From Goniomonas avonlea (Eukaryota; Cryptophyceae; Goniomonadida; Goniomonadaceae), in the NCBI GenBank assembly GCA_003573635.1, contig QUTJ01031621.1, positions 1-13,554 of the forward strand: a stretch of DNA of 13,554 nucleotides. Direction: 5' to 3'. Under the pieces are notes generated by a model. That model was not told the origin of the DNA. It saw nothing but the letters and a program-made list of their open reading frames with translations, and searched no databases. The stretch's first letter is position 1, and each line of letters opens with the position of its first letter. This document shows positions 7,961 through 13,554 of the stretch, piece after piece. The position numbers were made by a program, and so were the translations under genes.

Positions 7961-8700
7961 ATTATCCGGGCAACCATGAATACAAGAGCAAACCCGCCCT
8001 CGTGACACGAGTTCCAGAAAACCTGGAAAAAGTTTTAAAATTCCAGGAACAAGGAAGTTTGCCTCGTCGGCGATCTCCAAGGCGTTGCACGTTCCCTCTT
8101 GTTTGCCACAACGGCGATCTCCAACTTGCTCCAACTGTTGCGGCGTGTGTTTGTAGTGAGCGACAGCGACGTTTCGTACGATTTCTATTTGCGGGCACAT
8201 GACCTCGGAACAACTAACTGTCTTGTTGCGGCGGTCAGCGGCGCGAGTCAGCAACGAAACAAACAGCAAGTGTACGAGAGCGTAACTACGTGGTGTGGTG
8301 AAATCAACTGAAAAGTGTGCAAAACACCAGGCCTCAGCCGCCTCACTTGGGCAGTGTCTGGATCCCTTATTATCCCGACTAATTGTTGGGAGGGGGCCTC
8401 TCACGAGTCACGATTGACGTCGAGGATCAGGGTGCGGTTCGCTATCTGAAGCTTTATCTGCATACACGTGTGGAAGAGATATTCCTTGCCTCCCATTTGA
8501 AATGATTGACGCCTCTATCCAGCCCTTGCAACGACAAAGCTCTTCTGCCATTCGCTGGGACGAGCACTGGTGGCATAATTTTGCCTGTATCTTACCCCGC
8601 GGCCTCAACGGCGCCTGACCCTCGAGACTCGGAGTGCAGCCACGCGGGTGCCCGGTCTGGTCGGTCGGGGGTTGGTTCACCGTGGCGTTGGCTTCACTAC
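7961..8700. promoter_or_regulatory. Divergent interval between kinase and phosphatase genes
   Basis: About 740 bases separate the two proposed start codons, so both promoters should lie here. The kinase frame stays open on the minus strand back to 8404, so part of this interval may be coding. A 12-base direct repeat, GGCGATCTCCAA, occurs at 8069-8080 and 8113-8124. No TATA box was identified with confidence. Confidence 0.45.
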
Positions 8701-11443
8701 ATGGGGCCTCGATTGTCGAAATACAATGATTCAAAAAAAGCGAAGAAGCGGGAGGTCATAGTGCAGCGCCAGGTCGGTTTTGGGCAGTCCAGTGACGGGG
8801 CGATGTTTGGGGTGGCACCAGGAGCGAGTTCAACACCATCTCGCACTGGTCGTCTTGCCTCAGTTGGTGCTTCTGCCAGTGCTATGGGTGCCAAGCTCTT
8901 GAGTCCCCTGTTAGGTGACCGACCACGTTCAGTCTCCGATGCAGCTGGTTCTAGGAAACTCCCCGATGGCACACCTACACCCACACCAGCTCCCACTCCA
9001 ACCCGCCACAACTTCGAAGCACCACAGGACTCTCAGAAACAACGCAGTCATCCAAGCTCCGGGGGCTCAGGATCTCAGAGTGATGCTGGCCCTGCCCCAG
9101 GTTCTGGTGGAGGTCCGGGCGAGGGCACGTGCCCAAGTCCAACCTCTGGTGTGAACGCTGGTAAGATCTCCCAAGCGAGCCCAAATGCAGACGAAGGGAG
9201 TCGGATTCACTTTCCCAAGCTGAATCTGGAAGCTGCCTTGGCTGTTGAATCAGCACCTGACGAGGTTGCGATGCGAAAGGAAAAACTCGCAAGATTTGAA
9301 AATCAATGCAACAAGGTGCAGGCTGATTCCTTGCTTCTTTGTCTCACGGATACCCGCAGATCGAGGATTTCATGTATTTATCTGGAGCGAACCCGGCACT
9401 GAACAAAGATGTGCTGCTCTCCTTGGGAATCACTCACATCCTGAACTGTACTGGGCTCACGACACCCAACAAGTACTCGGATCTATTCAATTACCAAACG
9501 TTGTACATTAATGATTCTGCTCAACAAGACATTGGATGCCATTTCTATGACTCTGTCGAGTTCATTGAAAAGGTTCGGGCGATCCCAGGGGGAAAGGTGC
9601 TCGTCCACTGCACTCAGGTCACCCCTTGTTCTGTGTTCACGCTCGATTCCTAACTCCTCGCTGCAGGGAGTCTCCAGATCTGTGTCCATGGTCATTGCGT
9701 GGGAGATGGCCATAAAAGGCCTCACCTACGACCAAGCGTTCTCCTACGTCAAGGAGCGGCGGGGTGTTGCATCGCCAAACACAGGCTTTGCTTGCCAACT
9801 CATGTTGTGGGGGAAACGCCTCAAGGGCCCGCATGGTGCAGGACTGCCAATGCTGTACACTATTGGACCGTACACGGATGTTTCCCGTGATCCCGCGCTT
9901 GTCGCACACTGGACTCACGTCCCTACGATCTCGGCGCTGTTTCAGTCACGGTGCGTTTAATTATTCAGATGTATGTTCAGCGGCACCCGCGAAGCTGGGA
10001 GTGCACCTTCAATCTGTGCATTTCGTCCCCTCACCTGCGCGCAACAGATGCGCTGTGATCCAACTGTTGTCCAACACGTACCTGTGGGCACGGCCGGACT
10101 GCCCCCCTGCGTTCAAGGAAAAGGCGCTGGAATACGTGGGCAAGCTTGCTAAGTACGAGCACGCGCCTCCAACCTCGGAGGAAATCGAATTCGTACGTTT
10201 TCTGTCAGACTGCTTCACACGCTCATGGTCATCGAGACAACAAGTGTACCTCCTAATCCCAAGCTCCAAAAGAAAGACAAGATGGTCCAGTCGATTCCAG
10301 AACACACAAGCATCACACACTGATTGCGCGAGGGCCCCACTTACATCCTCCTCCAGGGCTCGGAGCCAGAAGACGTCTTGGGTGAGCTTGTGCTTGACGT
10401 TGATATCCCAACGGCTCGGGCCCTCCCCGTGCCAGAGCTCGTCGACATCCCACCCACACCCGTGTCCCCCCCGGCCGCACCAATCCCTAGTCTCGCGGCA
10501 GTCCCCAAGGCAGCGTCGGTGTGCCCGACACCGCGAGGGCAACGCGGCGGCACTGCGCCGCAGGTGTGCATGACCGCACGTGGCCCACGGCCGGGCGCTG
10601 TGCCCGAGGAAGAGGACGAGGGGCCCACCGTGGCGTTTGTGGCACCGGCGAATATGTACTCGTTTCCGGACTGGGAGGAGATTGACAACTATGACAGGTG
10701 AGTGTTCGAGTCACCTTGCCATGGTTGTGTGTGCCCCACAGCGGCCGCAGCGTCCCACACTCGGTTACGACCGCGCACATAGCCGAGTCGCTGCACACTC
10801 ACAACGTCCACACACAACCGACGTCCACACCCACACACGCCCGAGCCACACCCACGCCCACCTCCACCCCCTGCCCCCCCTACGCGCCGCTATACGCTGC
10901 TCATAACACCTTCAAGTGCACCCGCAACTCCACGCGCTTGCACTCACACCCACACCCACCTCCACCCCTGCCCCCCTACGCGCCGCTATACGCTGCTCAC
11001 AACACATCCAAGTGCACCCGCACACAACAACCCACACAACTCCACGCGCCTGCACTCAGACACACGGCTCCGCCGCTGCCCTCACATCTTGTATCACACA
11101 CTCACGCGCCTTCCGCAGTGATGACCTCTGGGACACCCGAGCGTTTGTCCTGCACAGCGGGCATAGCAACCCCTCGTCGGCTGAGTGCGAGCACCTCTGG
11201 GTATGGGTGGGCAGCAATTACACCCCGCCCACCCCGTCCTCCCCGACCCCCCTCCCGTCTCCCACCCCACCCCCGAGCAGTCCTTGGAAGACCCAGCAGA
11301 GCAGACAGAGGGCAGAACAGGTTGGGCGCGAGGCAGCAACGGAGTTCCAGCGGCACTTTAGCGTGCCGGACGGTGTGGAGGTGACCCTCGTGCTTGAGGG
11401 GGAGGAGCCCGACGGCTTCTGGGACTTGTTCGAGCTCGGTTGA
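8701..11443 (+). CDS. Dual-specificity phosphatase with gelsolin-like repeats, plant MKP1 type
   Basis: Deduced exons are 8701-9315, 9360-9617, 9667-9950, 10048-10192, 10333-10697 and 11119-11443; 663 residues. Introns are 44, 49, 97, 140 and 421 bases. Residues 1-195 are low-complexity (with TPTPTPAPTPT). The phosphatase domain (about 198-350) opens FENQCNKIEDFMYLSG and has GITHILNCTG, candidate general-acid Asp257 in LYINDS, and the signature HCTQGVSRS with Cys289 and Arg295, then GFACQLMLWGKR. A gelsolin-like repeat (about 387-453) shows NTYLWARPDC and ILLQGSEPEDVL. After a Pro-rich acidic linker a second repeat (560-663) has AFVLHSG, HLWVWVGS and ends VLEGEEPDGFWDLFELG. Known: plant MKP1 has this order and dephosphorylates MAP kinases. 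The MAP-kinase substrate here is inference. ATG 8701 is the first in frame after TGA 8503; an upstream exon is possible. Confidence 0.85.
10858..11062 (+). repeat. Tandem duplication of about 95-110 bases inside an intron
   Basis: Two copies (about 10858-10947 and 10951-11062) share CACCTCCACCCC, then TACGCGCCGCTATACGCTGC, then AAGTGCACCCGCA, then AACTCCACGCGC. They are CA/CC-rich and lie within the 421-base fifth intron of the phosphatase gene, explaining much of its length. Confidence 0.85.
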
Positions 11444-11787
11444 TGTTATTGTTTTTTGTCAGTGCCGGATCGGAACCGTATTCGTGACCTTTTCTCCTTG
11501 TTGGCCGTGCAGCTACGTTGTCTGACGTAGTGGCACGGGCGAGAACCGTTAGAGGACCCATGTGCCCCAATCGTGTTAGGAGTAAGCTCGCCGGTTCGTG
11601 GGAGGAGCCTCGCGCTCACTTGCCACGACACCGGCCACGTCTACGCTAACTTGTCACAGCAAACGCTTGTGCCTCCGAAAGTAAAGTAACAAGTGGTATT
11701 TAACTCCAAGTTTGCTGTCTTGTTTTCTTCTTAAAACTTGATTTGCTGTGCTGATCATCTAGCCAAACTCTCGGGCAACGCGTGAAA
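11444..11787. other. Gene-free interval after the phosphatase gene
   Basis: Probably the phosphatase 3' untranslated region followed by spacer. No AATAAA is present; AGTAAAGTAA near 11680 is the closest AT-rich candidate. No gene was recognised. Confidence 0.5.
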
Positions 11788-11955
11788 CTTGTGTCAGTGG
11801 CCGTTCCCCTGTCACAATTGTAGCACAGTCTCGAACCCGATTTACTGTGACGACTGGCAAAACACCTCGGTGAGCTTGTTCAGTGGCTGTCAGCCTGTCA
11901 AAATTGTAGTACAGTGATCTTGGTCTCCGAGGCTCGGCAAAATAACGCAAACTCG
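11788..11955 (+). repeat. Diverged 87-base tandem pair
   Basis: Two units start CTTGTGTCAGTGGC (11788) and CTTGTTCAGTGGC (11875), 87 bases apart. Both continue with CCTGTCA, then AATTGTAG and ACAGT, and later with GGCAAAA. Traces of the same motif (CTCGGGCAACGCGTGAAACTT) occur just upstream from about 11769. The second unit runs into the 80-base satellite that follows. Confidence 0.65.
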
Positions 11956-12370
11956 ACAATATATAATATGGAGCACCGCGCGCAGGAGGGATCAACATCA
12001 CTCACCCGCGGGTCGTTAGACAATTAACGCAACTCGATGAGAGAGTATGGAGGTCGAGATCGTTCACCCGCGGATCGTTAGACACACAGTTAACGCACTC
12101 AATAATAGAGGATGGAGCACCGCAGAGCAGGGATCGAGATCGTTCACCCGCGGATCGTTAGACACACAGTTAACGCACTCAATAATAGAGGATGGAGCAC
12201 CGCAGAGCAGGGATCGAGATCGTTCACCCGCGGGCCGTTCGACACACAATTAACGCGAGACTTTTGTATGGAGCACCGCGCGCAGCAGGGATCGAAATCG
12301 TTCACCACGTCGTAGACACTCAAATTAACGCCAACAAGATACCAGTATGGGGCACGGCGCGCAGCAGGGG
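11941..12370 (+). repeat. 80-base satellite array, about five units
   Basis: ATGGAGCACCGC, or a variant of it, marks unit starts at 11968, 12047 (shortened), 12112, 12192, 12268 and 12347, with spacings of 79, 65, 80, 76 and 79. Each unit has GGGATCGAGATCGTTCACCC, CGCGG, a CGTTAGACACACA-type segment and TTAACGC. Bases 12054-12133 and 12134-12213 are identical 80-mers, so part of the array expanded recently. The last unit is cut short at 12370. Confidence 0.9.
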
Positions 12371-12378
12371 GTCTAGTC

Positions 12379-12521
12379 CCTGTCCAGCCGCTGGTTTATA
12401 AACCAGACGGGACTACAAACGCGATCCAGTTTTCCAGTTGCGGATTCAATGAAATTACGGTTTGACATTGACTCAAACCAGCTGACTCAAACCAGACACT
12501 GGTTTATAAACCAGCGACAGG
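12379..12521. mobile_element. Candidate MITE-like element bounded by palindromes
   Basis: The perfect 16-base palindrome CTGGTTTATAAACCAG occurs at 12391-12406 and 12499-12514. Outside these, CCTGTC (12379-12384) and GACAGG (12516-12521) are inverted, so the 143 bases between have inverted ends. Inside is a 13-base direct repeat, TGACTCAAACCAG (12469-12481, 12483-12495). The left palindrome is also framed by TAGTCCC/GGGACTA (12374-12380, 12409-12415). No target-site duplication and no coding content were seen, so mobility is only a suggestion. Confidence 0.4.
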
Positions 12522-12536
12522 AAGGAGGCACGAGAG

Positions 12537-12669
12537 AGGTGTACAGAACGGCGACCGTGTCTTGTCGCTCACAGACAGGGTCACGGGGACCCTCTGCAGC
12601 AAAATTTGAGCCGCATCCGCAAGATCTATCCGCGGAGACCCGGACAAGCGAAACACAGCACATCCCAAG
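12537..12669 (+). repeat. Repeat block A, copy 1
   Basis: Begins AGGTGTACAGAACGGCGAC, contains GGGTCACGGGGACCC and CTGCAGCAAA, and ends CACATCCCAAG. A diverged second copy lies at 12868-12994 in the same orientation. Confidence 0.8.
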
Positions 12670-12690
12670 CCGTCATAGATACAGCTGGAC

Positions 12691-12738
12691 TGCGCAGTGT
12701 ACAGCACTCGAGCTGCCATATGCTGCCCAGGAGCCTCG
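12691..12738 (+). repeat. Repeat block B, copy 1
   Basis: TGCGCAGTGTACAGCACTCG, then GCTG, ATATGCT, CCCAG and AGCCTCG. It matches 12816-12863 over 48 bases with few changes and the same length. Confidence 0.8.
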
Positions 12739-12815
12739 TCGAGTTGCCCGTGCTTCTGCGGCAGGTGCGCAGCACAGCCAAGCGGCCATCGATGAAGCGG
12801 CTTGATGGCCTGTTA

Positions 12816-12863
12816 TGCGCAGTGTACAGCACTCGGGCTGATATATGCTTCCCAGTAGCCTCG
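12816..12863 (+). repeat. Repeat block B, copy 2
   Basis: Second copy of block B, ending directly before the second copy of block A. The 77 bases between the two B copies are not repeated. Confidence 0.8.
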
Positions 12864-12867
12864 CCAC

Positions 12868-12994
12868 AGGTGTACAGAACGGCGACAGTGTTTTGTCGCT
12901 TACGGGGTCACGGGGACCCCCTGCAGCAAACTCTGAGCCGCACCGAAAGAATCATCCGCGAACACTCGGACAAGCGAGCACATCACGGCCCAAG
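12868..12994 (+). repeat. Repeat block A, copy 2
   Basis: Diverged copy of 12537-12669 with small deletions. It starts AGGTGTACAGAACGGCGAC and keeps GGGTCACGGGGACCC and CTGCAGCAAA. Confidence 0.8.
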
Positions 12995-13554
12995 GCCAGA
13001 ATCATCAACTTTGAGGGCCGTGACCTATCTGTCAACGAGGCATTAGCGAGAGCGAGGTGCTAGTGCTTTCTGGTTGACTACGTAAACGTCTGAGTACGTT
13101 TTTTTCTTCATAGATAGCGAACCATCGATCTGATTTGCGTGTCTCTGTCTCTCGCTCTCGCTCTCTCCGTGGGTCACACAAGGGGATGAAACTAGAATCG
13201 CATTGAACGCTGACACACCAGAAGGAGGTCAGCCGCAAAGGCCGCTAACGAGAGCCCGACGGCAGGGACAAAACTTCCGTCTCTTCTCCAGCACACGGTA
13301 CGCAGCTCACGCTCGGTACACCTGTATGTGACCTGTCAGCGGCCATTGCGGCGACAGACAGGGCGGGAAGCGCAAGAGGCAGGAACTCGGTCCAGAATCC
13401 AAATGCGCTTTCTGGTGCCTGCAAGGCTGCCAGTTTCGCTGTGCCCGGCACCACTGGGGGCACGGAGACAGAGAGACAGCAGGGAGAAGGGGAGAGACTG
13501 GGATGGACTTCTTGCTCATGAGAGCAGCACTCTGTACTGGGGCGGGCTGTGCTG
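12995..13554. other. Terminal interval with no supported gene
   Basis: The plus-strand frame ending at 13063 has a protein-like tail (ARIINFEGRDLSVNEALARA) but its upstream part is repeat sequence. A minus-strand frame at 13245-13463 includes a hydrophobic stretch (FWTEFLPLALPALSV) flanked by possible splice sites. Neither is recognisable. A short inverted repeat, AAACGT/ACGTTT, lies at 13084-13101, beside a T-run. Confidence 0.4.

Noticed and set aside
7621-8202. 193-residue plus-strand open frame
   Set aside because: It lies opposite the first kinase exon and its upstream region. It has no domain, and the region is open in several frames.
11941-12370. CRISPR array or tRNA cluster
   Set aside because: The entire 80-base unit is conserved, with no variable spacers, and no cloverleaf or clear A/B box pair was found.
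12449-12805. 118-residue plus-strand open frame
   Set aside because: It covers the repeat blocks A and B and changes composition with them; no domain was recognised.
12845-13063. Possible exon ending RIINFEGRDLSVNEALARA
   Set aside because: The tail looks protein-like, but the first half is repeat block A and no partner exon or family could be identified.
13245-13463. Possible minus-strand membrane-protein exon
   Set aside because: There is one hydrophobic stretch only; the splice sites are plausible but the neighbouring sequence gives no recognisable domain.

Overview
The window is nuclear DNA from an intron-rich eukaryote. The genes are split by GT-AG introns, most of them very short (about 43-61 bases), sit on both strands, and two carry AATAAA signals. 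The terminal exon of a heavy chain resembling axonemal dyneins suggests an organism with cilia or flagella. A dual-specificity phosphatase fused to gelsolin-like repeats is the layout known from plant MKP1. Together these point to a free-living flagellate or alga. I cannot name the lineage from this sequence alone.

Layout, left to right: a TG microsatellite; the last exon of a dynein heavy chain (+), followed by a decayed partial copy of itself; a four-exon UBE2Q-like ubiquitin-conjugating enzyme (+); a six-exon two-pass membrane protein resembling the Golgin A7/ERF4 family (-), convergent with the E2 gene; a divergent small secreted cysteine-rich protein (+) with pacifastin-like cysteine spacing; an orphan SAP-domain exon (+); a multi-exon protein kinase, CDC7-like in its catalytic core (-); a divergent six-exon MKP1-type phosphatase-gelsolin gene (+); and about 2.1 kb with no convincing gene but several repeat families. 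Those are an 87-base tandem pair, an 80-base satellite, a short palindrome-bounded element that looks like a MITE, and two larger duplicated blocks.

The genes are not one pathway. They are housekeeping and signalling genes: motility, ubiquitin transfer, possibly protein palmitoylation, cell-cycle-type kinase signalling and MAP-kinase-type dephosphorylation. They are arranged in two divergent pairs (membrane protein/cysteine-rich protein and kinase/phosphatase) that probably share intergenic promoters. The clearest genome-level theme is that the basic intron is tiny, and the longest introns are the ones loaded with simple or tandem repeats.

Exon boundaries were deduced by eye from reading frame, splice dinucleotides and family resemblance. 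Those joined across conserved domains are strong. The starts of the kinase and phosphatase, the last exon of the kinase, and the 3' end of the cysteine-rich gene are the weak points.
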